Of a stretch of DNA of 64,000 nucleotides, positions 17,173-26,274 are shown in pieces. A program made the translations under genes and the position numbers. Numbering within the stretch: position 1 is the first letter of the stretch; each line of letters begins with the position of its first letter. The stretch comes from Clostridiales bacterium (GTDB lineage: Bacteria; Bacillota; Clostridia; Christensenellales; Borkfalkiaceae). The notes beneath the pieces are model-generated. The model made no database searches, was not told the DNA's origin, and saw nothing but the letters and a program-made list of their open reading frames with translations. The stretch covers positions 142,292 to 206,291 of the forward strand of contig DPQQ01000001.1 of the NCBI GenBank assembly GCA_003538975.1, read 5' to 3'.

Positions 17173-17293
17173 ATTTTATTATGCGTTGTATGAATAATTC
17201 TTATTATTTTTTATAAAAACGGAATTTTTACGTTTGGCTTACAATAATTACGGTATAAATTCGTAAGTACAGGTAGCGATAAACACGCCCCTG

Positions 17294-18319
17294 TCACTCT
17301 TTTTTATCGGATTCGTCCGTCTGTTCTTTCAGCGTTTCTTTTGAAGTTTTTTCAGATCGTTCAACCGCCGCTTTATCCGAAACAGACTGTTCGGCAGCTG
17401 TTTCTTCTGTTCCCGAAGGATAAAAACCTTTATGCAAAATTTCCGGAAAGAGCTCGGCGTTTATGTACTTGTCAAAAACCGAATAAGTATATAAAAGCCA
17501 CAGCATTATTCCCAAAGGAAGGAATAAAAACGTGCAAATCAAAAGATAAGAATACTTAAAAATAAAGTTATATAGTCCGAAAAATTCGAGAACATATTCA
17601 AGTGTAAACGGCAAAAACGCGAGAAGAAGCATTCCTATGCTCTTAAAAAGCGTTCTTACGTAAAACATAAAGCCGTTCCTTATGTTTTCGCCTATTCTGC
17701 TTGCGTAAACCGTTCTCTCCGATAGCCAGAAAAACATCGCCGGGAGAAGAATAAACACGCCGAGTCCCAACGCTATCGCATACAGTATTCCGTTTGTCGC
17801 CGACGAAAAGAACACCGCCGTATACGCGCAAAGACCGTATAAAAACATGGCGAGCGCGAACTGACCGCCGTAAATTTTTATTCCGTCCTTAAAGTCTTCG
17901 AAAAAGAACAGCGGCTCGTCCCATATGATTTGTCTTAAAACTCTTGCGGATCCCGCTATCCCTACCGAAAAAATAATGTATCCTATTATTTTTATAAGGG
18001 CGAAAGCTCCGTTTGAAGCAGCGACTTCCGACGCACACGTCTCCGCCGAAATCGCGCCGTTTTTATATTCGGCGTAAATATTTGCGGCGTTTATTTCGCC
18101 CACGGCTCCGAATACAAGAAGCGGCAATGAAAACAACAGTAAAAGCGCGCCGAGCTTCAATAAATCTTTCCACCTGTTTTTAAGCACGTCTCTGAAAACG
18201 TCTCTTCTCGAATGAGGAAGGCTCGCTTCTGTAAAGTCGATTTTAGCTACCTTGGGCTTTCTTTTACCGAAAATTCCGCCTCGGCTGTCTTCTCTTCCGC
18301 TATTTTTTTGTCCGCTCAT
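17294..18319 (-). CDS. Polytopic membrane protein of the ABC cluster
   Basis: This 341-residue protein has about six hydrophobic helices between residues 55 and 290, a basic N-terminal tail (NSGREDSRGG...KRKPKVAK) and a long acidic Ser/Glu/Lys-rich C-terminal tail. The pattern around the helix with WDEPLFFFEDFKDGIKIYGG, and the length of the core, recall YesL/DUF624 membrane proteins, a family of unknown function, but this is a weak resemblance. It lacks the EAA loop of standard importer permeases. It is the last gene of a four-gene unit and overlaps the gene before it by 4 bases. It is the best candidate for the membrane partner of the ABC ATPase at 19592-20359. Confidence 0.6.
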   Translation of the reverse strand: MSGQKNSGREDSRGGIFGKRKPKVAKIDFTEASLPHSRRDVFRDVLKNRWKDLLKLGALLLLFSLPLLVFGAVGEINAANIYAEYKNGAISAETCASEVAASNGAFALIKIIGYIIFSVGIAGSARVLRQIIWDEPLFFFEDFKDGIKIYGGQFALAMFLYGLCAYTAVFFSSATNGILYAIALGLGVFILLPAMFFWLSERTVYASRIGENIRNGFMFYVRTLFKSIGMLLLAFLPFTLEYVLEFFGLYNFIFKYSYLLICTFLFLPLGIMLWLLYTYSVFDKYINAELFPEILHKGFYPSGTEETAAEQSVSDKAAVERSEKTSKETLKEQTDESDKKE

Positions 18320-18984
18320 AAGCTAAGCAGCTCCTTTACTATAATTATCGCGCCGTCATGTTTTTTGTTCTCCGAAAGTCCCGAAAGCGATCCGAGATGC
18401 ACAGAACCTTTTCTGAAAAGTGCGTAAAAATTTTCTTTGTTTCCTTCGCCGTCGGTAAACTTAAAGGGCGATTTATCGTCTTCGTCTTCTTTGTCGAAGA
18501 TTTTTATTCCGAACAACTTACCGCTCTTTTCGTAGTAAGTTATCTCCTTACCTGTGTCGCCAAAAACCGACCTTACCGCGGTATCGTCGAGTTCGAGCCA
18601 GTCACCCGGATCTCCGTTTGAAAATAAGCCGTCCGCAACGCTTTCGGGTATAATAACGACGTCGACTAAAGCGTACTTATTTATAGTACATCCGCCGAAA
18701 AAGTAAACGTAAGAAGCCGAAAACACCGAATCGAAATAATTATCGGTCTTAGCCATAGCCGTTACTTCGACCTTTTTTACATAGTCGGGCTTCCGATTTT
18801 TGAAGTAATTTATCTGCGATTCTTCGTCCCCGTAGGTTGCCGAAAATATTACGAGTTTATCCGCCCCTTCGGGTTCGGCGGCTACCGTGTACACGCTCGC
18901 AGATACTACGACAACGACAAGAAGCCATATTAAATAAAGCCACCATTTCTTTTTAATGTGGATAAGCGCTTTGCCGTTACTCAT
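18316..18984 (-). CDS. Membrane-tethered extracytoplasmic protein of the ABC cluster
   Basis: I cannot assign a family. The 222 residues begin with a basic segment and one membrane helix (about 14-33, WWLYLIWLLVVVVVSASVY), with the remainder predicted outside the cell. The soluble part has VDVVIIPESVADGLF followed by DWLELDD, a phrasing seen in solute-binding proteins where the substrate-holding lobes join, but the domain is far too short for a full binding protein. It overlaps the preceding gene by one base (TGATG) and the following by four, so it is made with the ABC ATPase. A reduced, anchored substrate-binding role is a hypothesis. Confidence 0.55.
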   Translation of the reverse strand: MSNGKALIHIKKKWWLYLIWLLVVVVVSASVYTVAAEPEGADKLVIFSATYGDEESQINYFKNRKPDYVKKVEVTAMAKTDNYFDSVFSASYVYFFGGCTINKYALVDVVIIPESVADGLFSNGDPGDWLELDDTAVRSVFGDTGKEITYYEKSGKLFGIKIFDKEDEDDKSPFKFTDGEGNKENFYALFRKGSVHLGSLSGLSENKKHDGAIIIVKELLSL

Positions 18985-19595
18985 CAGGTCTCCTTTGCAT
19001 CGTTTTTATTTCCGTCCGCGTTTTCGGTATCGACGCTTTTATTTTCGCCTGCGATCTTTATCTCCGTTATCGCCGTTATGAACCCGCCCGAAACGTACAA
19101 AACAAGTTCGTCTCCCGTCTTGTACGGAAAGTTTCCGAGTTCAGCTTCAAACGAAAATATTTTTTCTTTTATACCGCCGATATTATCCGCGGCGGTATTT
19201 TTACTCAGGTCGTTATCGGGGGCTTTTTGCTCTCCGTAAACGGCGAAAACCACTTCGTAAGCGGCTATGCCGCCCGTGAGAGTGACCATTTTATCAGCCG
19301 AAATCACTTTGCCGGTATAACGCCTTTCGTTCGATGACAGGCACTTTTCGTACACGTCGACGCGTTTTTTAAGCGGCAGACACTCCGAATAGTAGGTAAA
19401 AATGAAAAACCAGCCCGAAAACACCGCTATAACCGCCGAAACGATTATTATCCACAGCGCGTTTTTCGGATTGGCGAAAAACAATAAAACGATCGCCGCG
19501 GCAAGCGTAACGGAAGAAATTATAAGAGCGGTTCTTTTTAGTTTTACGCGGCGGCTTTCGAGCTCTTTGCCGTCGTCAAGGTTATAATATCTCAT
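18984..19595 (-). CDS. Two-helix membrane protein of the ABC cluster
   Basis: Unrecognised 203-residue protein. Two membrane helices (about 22-40 and 46-68) are followed by a strand-rich soluble domain (YTGKVISADKMVTLTGG ... FPYKTGDELVLYVSGG) and a charged Asp/Asn/Lys tail. The reading frame is open further upstream to 19859 but that part lies inside the ABC gene; the ATG at 19595 overlaps the ABC stop codon (ATGA) and has GGAAAGGAG before it, so it is the start. Translational coupling to the ATPase gene suggests they act in one complex. Confidence 0.6.
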   Translation of the reverse strand: MRYYNLDDGKELESRRVKLKRTALIISSVTLAAAIVLLFFANPKNALWIIIVSAVIAVFSGWFFIFTYYSECLPLKKRVDVYEKCLSSNERRYTGKVISADKMVTLTGGIAAYEVVFAVYGEQKAPDNDLSKNTAADNIGGIKEKIFSFEAELGNFPYKTGDELVLYVSGGFITAITEIKIAGENKSVDTENADGNKNDAKET

Positions 19596-20359
19596 ACAAG
19601 GCTCCTTTCCGCAAGAGCGTTCCTGAAATCGTCTATAACGGCGCCGCGACGTTTGAATACCTCTATCGGAGTTCCGCTCGCGACAAGTTTGCCTTCGTTC
19701 ATAATGAAAAGCTTGTCCGCGAGAGCAACGGCTTCTTTCACGTCGTGAGTGACGTAAATTACCGTACAACCTGTATCCGCCACCACGTTTTTGACGTACG
19801 AGCGGAGAATAGCTCTCTTTTTTACGTCCACGTTCGAAAACGGTTCGTCCATAAGACAAACCGAAGGTCTGCGGACAAGCGCTCTGCCTATCGCGACGAG
19901 CTGTTGCTGTCCGCCCGAGAGTTCTTTGGGTTTGCGATTCAATAACAGTTCGAGACCGAGCTTTCTTGCAATCGACTTTACCCTTTCGGTGACTTCTTCT
20001 CTTCCGGCTCCGGCAGCCTTTAATGGCGAAGCGATATTATCGAACACGGTCATGGACGGATAAAGCGAATATCCTTGCGGAACGTAAGCGACGTTCCTGT
20101 CCTTTACGGTGAGTTCCATGGCGTCGGTCTCGTCGAAAAATATTTCGCCTTCGTAATCTAATAGCCCTGCCACCGCTCTTATAAGGGTGGTTTTGCCGCA
20201 ACCCGACGCGCCGATTATTACGTTGAATTTTTCATCGTCGAAGTCGGCCGAAAAGTTATCGAGAGCGATTATCTCAGGCGGCTCTTTTTTACTTTTTTTG
20301 TCCTTTTTTGATTTATCGGCGTACTTTATCGTAACGTCTTTAACCGAAATTCCGGGCAT
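19592..20359 (-). CDS. ABC transporter ATP-binding protein
   Basis: ATPase subunit, 255 residues. Walker A is GASGCGKTT (near 50-58), the Q-loop is in YVPQGYSLYPSM, the signature is LSGGQQQ, Walker B is VCLMDEPFSNVD and the switch His is in YVTHD. It resembles importer ATPases of the MalK/PotA class in the core but lacks their C-terminal regulatory domain. A lysine-rich insert (KSKKDKKSKKEPP) sits after the first strand. It leads a four-gene unit of overlapping genes whose other members are membrane proteins without standard permease motifs, so substrate and direction of transport are unknown. Confidence 0.9.
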   Translation of the reverse strand: MPGISVKDVTIKYADKSKKDKKSKKEPPEIIALDNFSADFDDEKFNVIIGASGCGKTTLIRAVAGLLDYEGEIFFDETDAMELTVKDRNVAYVPQGYSLYPSMTVFDNIASPLKAAGAGREEVTERVKSIARKLGLELLLNRKPKELSGGQQQLVAIGRALVRRPSVCLMDEPFSNVDVKKRAILRSYVKNVVADTGCTVIYVTHDVKEAVALADKLFIMNEGKLVASGTPIEVFKRRGAVIDDFRNALAERSLV

Positions 20360-20400
20360 TTTTCTCCTTAAAGCGGATGTTTTACCGCCGTAATTTTAAT

Positions 20401-20506
20401 GTGACGGCAGAAAATCCACCGTCACGTTTTTAATATTATTTTTAACCGTTTTATCGCATGCGGCTTAAAATTAACCATCGTTTTAAGTTGGTTTTTATTT
20501 AAGCCG
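20401..20506. terminator. Two hairpins between the phosphoesterase and ABC genes
   Basis: GTGACGG/CCGTCAC (20401-20407 with 20419-20425) and CGGCTTAAA/TTTAAGCCG (20461-20469 with 20498-20506, with an inner AACCA/TGGTT). Both lie just after the phosphoesterase stop. T-tails are better on the plus strand (GTTTTTAAT, ATTTTTAG), so efficiency on the minus strand is uncertain. Confidence 0.5.
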
Positions 20507-20518
20507 ATTTTTAGACAA

Positions 20519-22735
20519 TCAATAATTTATGGCGTTTATAAAAAGGTTGGTATAATCCGCTTCGCCGCCGTAGCACGCTATGCCGAAAGCGGATTTCGTA
20601 GCCGAAGCGAAGTCTGTGTAAGTTCCGTCGAATATGCCCGAAAGGCGCGCCCCTACGGTATCGACGAGAGTATCTCCGAGATAAATTTCAAAATTATCTG
20701 CGGTTCTTACCACTTTTAATTTAAGTCCGGTTTCGGATTCCATAGCCGCTTTATATTCTGCGGCGTTTTCCAAGGTCTTTGTTTTAAAGCCGTAATTATC
20801 GAGTTCTATCTTTTCGCATCTTGCGTACCCAGACGGAGTGGTGATCAGAAGATAGTACGAAAGTTCGTTTTTAACGATTCTTTCCTTATCTTCCGAATTC
20901 CAGTCCGAAAAGTTGACCGACGCACATATCGAAAACTGTCTTCCGTTATACACGTACGAAGCAAGAACCGCGCCGAGTCTGTACGAAGCCTCGGAATTTC
21001 CGTTAGAAGTCTGCGCTCTGTTGCAACGCGCGTTTTTGATTACGAACGAAAAGTCGTAAGTCGTTCCCGCCGCATTGAAGTAGCTGTTGCCGACGGCGTA
21101 AGCCGATTTAAGATTGGTTAAAAAGCCGTTCTCATGGCGGAAAATTTTACCTTCGCTTAAGTCATAATCGCCGTAAGCAACCGAACCGGTTGTCTGTTCG
21201 CCGGTTGTTCCGAATCCGTTTATATCGTAGCCGCCGTCGGTCTTACCGGCTCTGTCTACTGTAAAGCTTTTAGCCACACTCCTCTTATACAGGCTGTCTA
21301 TCGCCGTTACCGAAACTCTCGTTACGTTTCCGGTAAACGAAACGCAGTATTCGCCTTTGAAGTTTTTGATATTTCTCGCAGTAGAAACGAGCTTCGTTTC
21401 GGATAAATCCGAACCGGAATATGCGTTTACTTCATACGCCCAGACGTCGTTGTCGCCGGATTTTGCTTCCTTAAAAAATACGTTGGTTACGTTTTCGGTA
21501 TTTACCTGCGCGGTAACCGCGTTTTCTTCAAAATACGGAACGGAGTTAACCGTATCTCTGTTTGCGGGGGCGTATTTTGTGTTTCTGTTTGCCGTGCCGA
21601 TAGCGGGGATTTCCCATGCGGAACCGATTGTCTTTTTTGCAAGGTAGTCAACCCTTTCGATCGTTACCGAAGAATCGTTGTTTACGGTGACCAGAAGCCC
21701 TTCGCTCGCGGCGGAAGTATCGCCCGCGTAATTCACGTTGTACCATTTGCCGCTTTTATCGATTCTGCCGTCGGAATAAACGGTCGCGTTGGTGCATTTG
21801 GTCGTTCCGCAATCAACCGCTGTGAAGCCTTTATCCTGACTTAACGCAAGCTCCGAATAGGGCGATTTGTGAATATGACCGGCAAATAAAATCGTGTTCG
21901 GGTATTTTGCGAGTATCGAGTCGAGATCTCTGTCGCCTTCCGTTCCCATAGATCCGAAAACGGTATCCTGAACGGGATTATGCGTTATCAGAAATACCGG
22001 TTCTTTCGGATATTTGCCGTTTATGTACGCAAGAGTTTCTTCGATCCACTGAAGCTGGAAAACGGTATAAGTTCCCGTTTCTTTCCAGTACGTTTCGTTA
22101 TCGACGATGATAAAGTTGATCGAAAAGTCTTTTAACGCTATTCTCTGATACCTTAGCCCTAAATTGCAAAGCTGTTCATAACTTAAATCAAGCGTGCTGT
22201 GGTCTTTCGTATCGTCGTTTTTAAAGTAGTTTTTGTTAGACGTTTTAAGAGCAGCATAGTACTTGCGGCTGCTTACGCCGCGGGTGCTTTCGGTACCGCC
22301 GCCGCTAGAACAATCGTAATTATCGAAGCCGCCCGTCATGTCGTGATTGCCGAGACAATATCCTAAATCGGTGCCGTCGGGTATTGTTTCGTCAAAGACG
22401 GTTTTAAGGTATTCAAGTTCGGCGTCACGCTTTTCGCCGTCGTTCTGCGTTATCGAATTTTCGTAAGTAAGTCTCTGATACCATATCGTATCGAGAAGAT
22501 CCCCCGCGATAAAAACGCCGTCCAGATTTCCGCTTTTTCCTTTGGCAAGAGCTTTTGACACCGCTATCGAGTTTTTGAAAAATTCTTCCGAAGTTTTGTC
22601 CTCTCTCTGCAAGTGTATGTCCGAGATCATGGCGAATGTATACGAAGTCTTATCAGATTTCGGTTTGCAACCGATAAGCGACGCGCACGAAAACGTAAGA
22701 ATCGTCGCAAATACAAGAGCAAGTAATTTTTTCAT
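20519..22735 (-). CDS. Lipoprotein calcineurin-like metallophosphoesterase
   Basis: Surface-anchored hydrolase of 738 residues. A signal peptide ends in the lipobox LIGC near residue 20-23. The phosphoesterase domain (about 30-330) shows all metal-binding blocks: DIHL, GDLLD, GNHD, ITHNP and GHIH. The remaining 400 residues look like two beta-rich modules: a fibronectin-like segment (about 410-490, ending VTRVSVTAIDS) and a C-terminal concanavalin-like sandwich that may bind carbohydrate or surface polymer. Such enzymes release phosphate from extracellular phosphoesters; the real substrate is unknown. It has no operon partners. Confidence 0.85.
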   Translation of the reverse strand: MKKLLALVFATILTFSCASLIGCKPKSDKTSYTFAMISDIHLQREDKTSEEFFKNSIAVSKALAKGKSGNLDGVFIAGDLLDTIWYQRLTYENSITQNDGEKRDAELEYLKTVFDETIPDGTDLGYCLGNHDMTGGFDNYDCSSGGGTESTRGVSSRKYYAALKTSNKNYFKNDDTKDHSTLDLSYEQLCNLGLRYQRIALKDFSINFIIVDNETYWKETGTYTVFQLQWIEETLAYINGKYPKEPVFLITHNPVQDTVFGSMGTEGDRDLDSILAKYPNTILFAGHIHKSPYSELALSQDKGFTAVDCGTTKCTNATVYSDGRIDKSGKWYNVNYAGDTSAASEGLLVTVNNDSSVTIERVDYLAKKTIGSAWEIPAIGTANRNTKYAPANRDTVNSVPYFEENAVTAQVNTENVTNVFFKEAKSGDNDVWAYEVNAYSGSDLSETKLVSTARNIKNFKGEYCVSFTGNVTRVSVTAIDSLYKRSVAKSFTVDRAGKTDGGYDINGFGTTGEQTTGSVAYGDYDLSEGKIFRHENGFLTNLKSAYAVGNSYFNAAGTTYDFSFVIKNARCNRAQTSNGNSEASYRLGAVLASYVYNGRQFSICASVNFSDWNSEDKERIVKNELSYYLLITTPSGYARCEKIELDNYGFKTKTLENAAEYKAAMESETGLKLKVVRTADNFEIYLGDTLVDTVGARLSGIFDGTYTDFASATKSAFGIACYGGEADYTNLFINAINY

Positions 22736-22932
22736 ATAATTTCCTTCGGAAAGCGTTTATTATAACACTCCCCTTTATAATACTATTTATTATATCATAT
22801 AATATAAATATTGAAAAGTAAATGGCATTTTTTATTATTTTCGTGTCATATGTTCGGAAAACATGATTTTTAACACATTTTGCGGTCTGATAATGCCGGA
22901 ATAAACAAAAAGCAGACGAATAAAAAAAGATA

Positions 22933-22954
22933 AAGGCGGACAACCGTCCGCCTT
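22933..22954 (-). terminator. Intrinsic terminator of the GH43 gene
   Basis: Perfect 9-bp stem AAGGCGGAC/GTCCGCCTT with a 4-base loop; on the minus strand it is followed by TATCTTTTTTTATT. Confidence 0.88.
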
Positions 22955-22983
22955 ACCGTCAGATTATTTTTAGTTTTTCAGCC

Positions 22984-23865
22984 TTAAAGGACTATTTTCA
23001 TCTTACCTGTATCGTCGAACTCTACCCGCGCGAAGCAAACCGTTCTGTCGCCCGAAGGATGTTCGTAGTCGGTATGGATATGGAACGACGTATACAGATT
23101 CCCGTCGAAGCCCTTGAAAATCGAGTTGTGCCCGGGACCGGAAAATTCGTTTTCTTTATACTTTAAGATAGGATTATCGTCGTATTTTTTAAAGCCGCCG
23201 AGCGGATTATCGGACTCGGCGCAGCAAACGCAATAATTTCTGCTCGTGTAGCCGTCCGCAGAATAGTTAAGGTAGTATTTTTGGTTATGTTTAACGACTA
23301 CAGGTCCTTCGTTAATGGGCCAATCCCAGTTCATTTTCTTTTCGAATCCCGACGGAGTTGATATAAGTACCGGCTTAGTCAAAAGCATAGTTAAATCAGC
23401 CGAAATTTCCGCTCCGTAAATCTCGCTCGTGTTGCGACCGTCTATTATGTTTTCGACGCACTCTCTGACGTAATAGATGTAATTTTTTCCATCATCGTCA
23501 AACAAAAAGGTTGCGTCTATAGCTGAATATCCTTCGTCGAAAAGCGGTCCGTCCTTTATATCCTTAAAAGGTCCCAAAGGACTGTCCGAAACCGCGAGAC
23601 CTATTCTTCTCGAATGGTTTTTCTTCCAGGTCGAGGTGAATAAAAGGTAGTATTTGCCTTTATATTTATATGCTTCGGGCGCCCAGAAGCACCCTTCGCC
23701 CCAAGGGCTGTTTTTATAGCACTTGCCTTTTTCTTCCCAGTTTATAAGGTCTTTCGAAGTCCATACCTTAAAGCCGTCCGCGGCGGAAGTCGCATACAGA
23801 TAGTACGTTCCGTCATCCGCTAAAACGAAAGGATCTCCTATCCCCGTTACTTTTGTTATAATCAT
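22984..23865 (-). CDS. GH43-family glycosidase
   Basis: Five-bladed beta-propeller glycoside hydrolase of 293 residues, expected to remove arabinose or xylose from plant polysaccharide fragments. The three catalytic carboxylates are visible in order: Asp in GDPFVLADDG (near 11), Asp in SAIDATFLFDDDG (the pKa modulator) and Glu in INEGPVVVKH (the acid). WAPEAYKYKGKYYLLF is also typical. It is a single-domain enzyme without signal peptide, so it probably works inside the cell on imported oligosaccharides. It has its own promoter and terminator. Exact linkage specificity is not readable. Confidence 0.9.
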   Translation of the reverse strand: MIITKVTGIGDPFVLADDGTYYLYATSAADGFKVWTSKDLINWEEKGKCYKNSPWGEGCFWAPEAYKYKGKYYLLFTSTWKKNHSRRIGLAVSDSPLGPFKDIKDGPLFDEGYSAIDATFLFDDDGKNYIYYVRECVENIIDGRNTSEIYGAEISADLTMLLTKPVLISTPSGFEKKMNWDWPINEGPVVVKHNQKYYLNYSADGYTSRNYCVCCAESDNPLGGFKKYDDNPILKYKENEFSGPGHNSIFKGFDGNLYTSFHIHTDYEHPSGDRTVCFARVEFDDTGKMKIVL

Positions 23866-23932
23866 TTTTTCCTCCGGTATTAAAAAATCCGTCCATGAGC
23901 GTTACAAACGTATATCGCCCGCGGACACAATT

Positions 23933-23961
23933 ATTTTAGCATATAAAAAAGCGGTTTTCAA
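23933..23961 (-). promoter_or_regulatory. Sigma-A promoter of the GH43 gene
   Basis: TTGAAA (23956-23961), a 17-base spacer and TAAAAT (23933-23938) on the minus strand. The -35 and spacer lie inside the birA terminator hairpin, so end and start signals are interleaved. Confidence 0.7.
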
Positions 23962-23980
23962 TAGCAAAAACCGCTTTTTT
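23945..23980 (-). terminator. Intrinsic terminator of the oad-birA operon
   Basis: Perfect 14-bp stem AAAAAAGCGGTTTT/AAAACCGCTTTTTT (23945-23958 with 23967-23980) just after birA, with T bases on both strands. Confidence 0.85.
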
Positions 23981-23997
23981 ATAACAATATTTTACCT

Positions 23998-24723
23998 TTA
24001 TTCCACGTGGAAGGTTATCTCCCCGGACATGACGTCGAGTTCTTTCTCTTCAAAGCTTACTTTAAGGGTTCCGTCACGGTTTATCCCGAGAACGGTTACT
24101 TCCTTTTTCTCTCCGCAAAGTTCCGAAAAGACGGTTTTTCCTTTAAGATAGTCGTTTTTTATCGCTTCTTCTATCGCATAGTCGGAAGATTTAAGCGAAT
24201 AAAACGTGGCCTTTATCTCTTTATAAACGAGTTTTTTTACGTCCTTTACCTTAAAATCTTTACCGCTTTCGAGCTTTAACGAAGTCGCTTTGTGAAGCAC
24301 GCTGCAGAACTCCGTCTGATTTACGTTTAAGCCGATGCCTATGACTACTTCTTTAAGTTCGCCCTTTATCGTTACGCCCTCTAAAAGTATGCCGCATGTT
24401 TTTTTGCCGTTTATATATACGTCGTTGGGCCATTTCACGCTGACGCCCTTTACTCCGAGTTTTTTTACCGCATTCATAACCGCAACAGCAGAAGCTACGG
24501 ATAAAAGTCCGAACTTACTTACAAGCTCTTTATCCTTTATCAGTATCGAAAACATAAGGTTTTCGCCGGGGACGGATTCCCAGCTTCTACCCGTTCTGCC
24601 GCGCCCCGCGCTCTGATAGTCGGCGGAAACGAAAGTAAAATCGCCCATAAGAGAACGTCTGCGTTTGATAAACGCAGACGTCGAGTCTATTTTTTTGAAG
24701 TGAAATCTTTTTATAAGACACAT
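23998..24723 (-). CDS. birA: Biotin--protein ligase
   Basis: Attaches biotin to the acceptor lysine of carrier proteins using ATP. The 241-residue protein consists of the catalytic domain (SAGRGRTGRSW, KWPNDVYINGKKTCGILLE, GIGLNVN) and a small C-terminal SH3-like domain (TVLGINRDGTLKVSFEE). The N-terminal DNA-binding domain of bifunctional BirA is missing, so it should not be a repressor. It starts one base after the oadB stop and closes the oxaloacetate decarboxylase operon, which encodes the probable acceptor at 25922-26272. Confidence 0.93.
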   Translation of the reverse strand: MCLIKRFHFKKIDSTSAFIKRRRSLMGDFTFVSADYQSAGRGRTGRSWESVPGENLMFSILIKDKELVSKFGLLSVASAVAVMNAVKKLGVKGVSVKWPNDVYINGKKTCGILLEGVTIKGELKEVVIGIGLNVNQTEFCSVLHKATSLKLESGKDFKVKDVKKLVYKEIKATFYSLKSSDYAIEEAIKNDYLKGKTVFSELCGEKKEVTVLGINRDGTLKVSFEEKELDVMSGEITFHVE

Positions 24724-24724
24724 A

Positions 24725-25897
24725 TCAAAGGAATATCGCCATCAAAAGTCCTGCGGCGATTGCGGAACCGATAACGCCCGCAACGTTGGGACCCATAGCG
24801 TGCATTAAGAGGAAGTTCGAAGGATCTTCTCTCTGACCTTCTTTCTGGACGACTCTCGCCGCCATAGGAACTGCCGAAACGCCTGCCGCGCCGATCATCG
24901 GGTTGATCTTGCCCTTCGAAAGTTTGCACATAATCTTGCCGAAGAGTATACCCGAAATAGCCGCGATGACAAATGCCGCGATACCTAATACGAATACGTA
25001 GATGGTCTGTAATTTAAGGAAAGTTTCGCCGTTTGCGGTCGCGCCTACCGAGAGACCTAAAAGTATCGTGCAGATGTATAAAAGAGCGTTCGCGACGGTG
25101 TTCAGAAGGTTGGGAACGACGCCGCATTCTTTGATAAGGTTACCGAGCATAAGGCATCCGATAAGCGGAGTAGCCGACGGAACGATGAGACATACCGCAA
25201 GCGTAACTACGATCGGGAACATAATCTTTTCGGTCTTGGATACTTCGCGAAGCTGTTCCATCTTTATAAGACGTTCCTTCTTGGTGGTGAAGAGTCTTAT
25301 GATCGGCGGGAAGATAACGGGAACGAGCGCCATGTACGAATACGCCGCAAGAGCGATACCCGCTAAAAGTCCGCTTCTGTCGACGCCGTCCATAAGAGTC
25401 GCCGCAGCTGCCATTTTGTTGGAAACAAGTATAGCCGTGGGGCCGTCCGCGCCGCCGATGATACCGATAGCGGAAGCTTCGAAGAAGTTGAAGCCCAAAA
25501 GCAGAGATCCGAAGAACGCCGCAAATATACCTATCTGAGCAGCCGCGCCTAAAAGCATCGTCTTTTTGTTTGCGATAAGCGGACCGAAGTCTGTCGTCGC
25601 GCCGATGCCCAAAAAGATAAGACAGGGATAAAGTTCGCACTCTACGCCGAGATGAAGATAACCTAAAAGTCCTCTTTCACCGTCAGCCGATATGTAAATA
25701 CCCGGGAAAAGGTTTACTAAAATAATACCGAACGCTATAGGGATCAGAAGATACGGTTCGAAGTCCTTTTTGATCGCAAGGAACAAGAACACACAGCCGA
25801 TGACTATCATCACGAGACGCTGCCAGCCGTTCCCTACGAAAAAGTCCGTCAAAGCCATACTGTCGACTATAGACTTTAAAAATTTACCGAAATCCAT
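24725..25897 (-). CDS. oadB: Oxaloacetate decarboxylase beta subunit (sodium pump)
   Basis: Integral membrane subunit that decarboxylates carboxybiotin and exports sodium ions. The 390 residues form about ten membrane helices. The conserved GIIGGADGPTAI segment near 145-156, with the ion-binding Asp, and a C-terminal segment MIGAAGVSAVPMAARV are diagnostic of the OadB/MmdB/GcdB family. The same subunit serves malonate, methylmalonyl-CoA and glutaconyl-CoA decarboxylases; the carboxyltransferase gene at the operon head decides for oxaloacetate. It follows the biotin carrier gene by 24 bases. Confidence 0.93.
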   Translation of the reverse strand: MDFGKFLKSIVDSMALTDFFVGNGWQRLVMIVIGCVFLFLAIKKDFEPYLLIPIAFGIILVNLFPGIYISADGERGLLGYLHLGVECELYPCLIFLGIGATTDFGPLIANKKTMLLGAAAQIGIFAAFFGSLLLGFNFFEASAIGIIGGADGPTAILVSNKMAAAATLMDGVDRSGLLAGIALAAYSYMALVPVIFPPIIRLFTTKKERLIKMEQLREVSKTEKIMFPIVVTLAVCLIVPSATPLIGCLMLGNLIKECGVVPNLLNTVANALLYICTILLGLSVGATANGETFLKLQTIYVFVLGIAAFVIAAISGILFGKIMCKLSKGKINPMIGAAGVSAVPMAARVVQKEGQREDPSNFLLMHAMGPNVAGVIGSAIAAGLLMAIFL

Positions 25898-25921
25898 TGT
25901 TTTTTACCTGTACCCCGTTTA

Positions 25922-26272
25922 TTAGCCGAGAACGATAAGAGCGTCGCCGTTGTTTACGGCCGCGCCTACGTTTGCCTTGATTTCGGTAACGGTGCCTTCT
26001 TCGGTCGAAGGAACTTCGTTTTCGAGTTTCATAGCTTCGATAACAGCTACGACCTGACCTTTTTTAACTACGTCGCCGACCTTGACTTTTATCGAAAGAA
26101 CTTTGCCCGCGATAGGAGCTTTTACTACTGCGTTTCCGCCGGAAACGGCAGCTTTGGGAGCGGCAGCCTGAGCGGGAGCAGCTTCGGTTTTGATGGTTTC
26201 CGCAGATTCGGAAACAGCTTCGAGTTCTACTTCGTAAACTTTGCCGTTTACTTTAACTTTATAAATCTTCAT
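25922..26272 (-). CDS. Biotin carboxyl carrier protein of the decarboxylase
   Basis: Separate biotinyl carrier of 116 residues, shuttling carboxybiotin between the carboxyltransferase and the membrane pump. Residues 1-20 form a short strand segment, 25-45 an Ala/Pro-rich flexible linker and 48-116 the biotinyl domain with acceptor lysine K82 in EAMKLENEV (most homologues read EAMKM). In many bacteria this domain is fused to the C-terminus of OadA; here it is free. It lies between oadG and oadB, two bases after oadG. Confidence 0.92.
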   Translation of the reverse strand: MKIYKVKVNGKVYEVELEAVSESAETIKTEAAPAQAAAPKAAVSGGNAVVKAPIAGKVLSIKVKVGDVVKKGQVVAVIEAMKLENEVPSTEEGTVTEIKANVGAAVNNGDALIVLG

Positions 26273-26274
26273 AA

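Noticed and set aside
19596..19859. Upstream start for the gene 18984-19595
   Set aside because: The extension lies inside the ABC ATPase gene and is Arg/Tyr-rich out-of-frame sequence; the ATGA overlap with a good ribosome site marks the real start.
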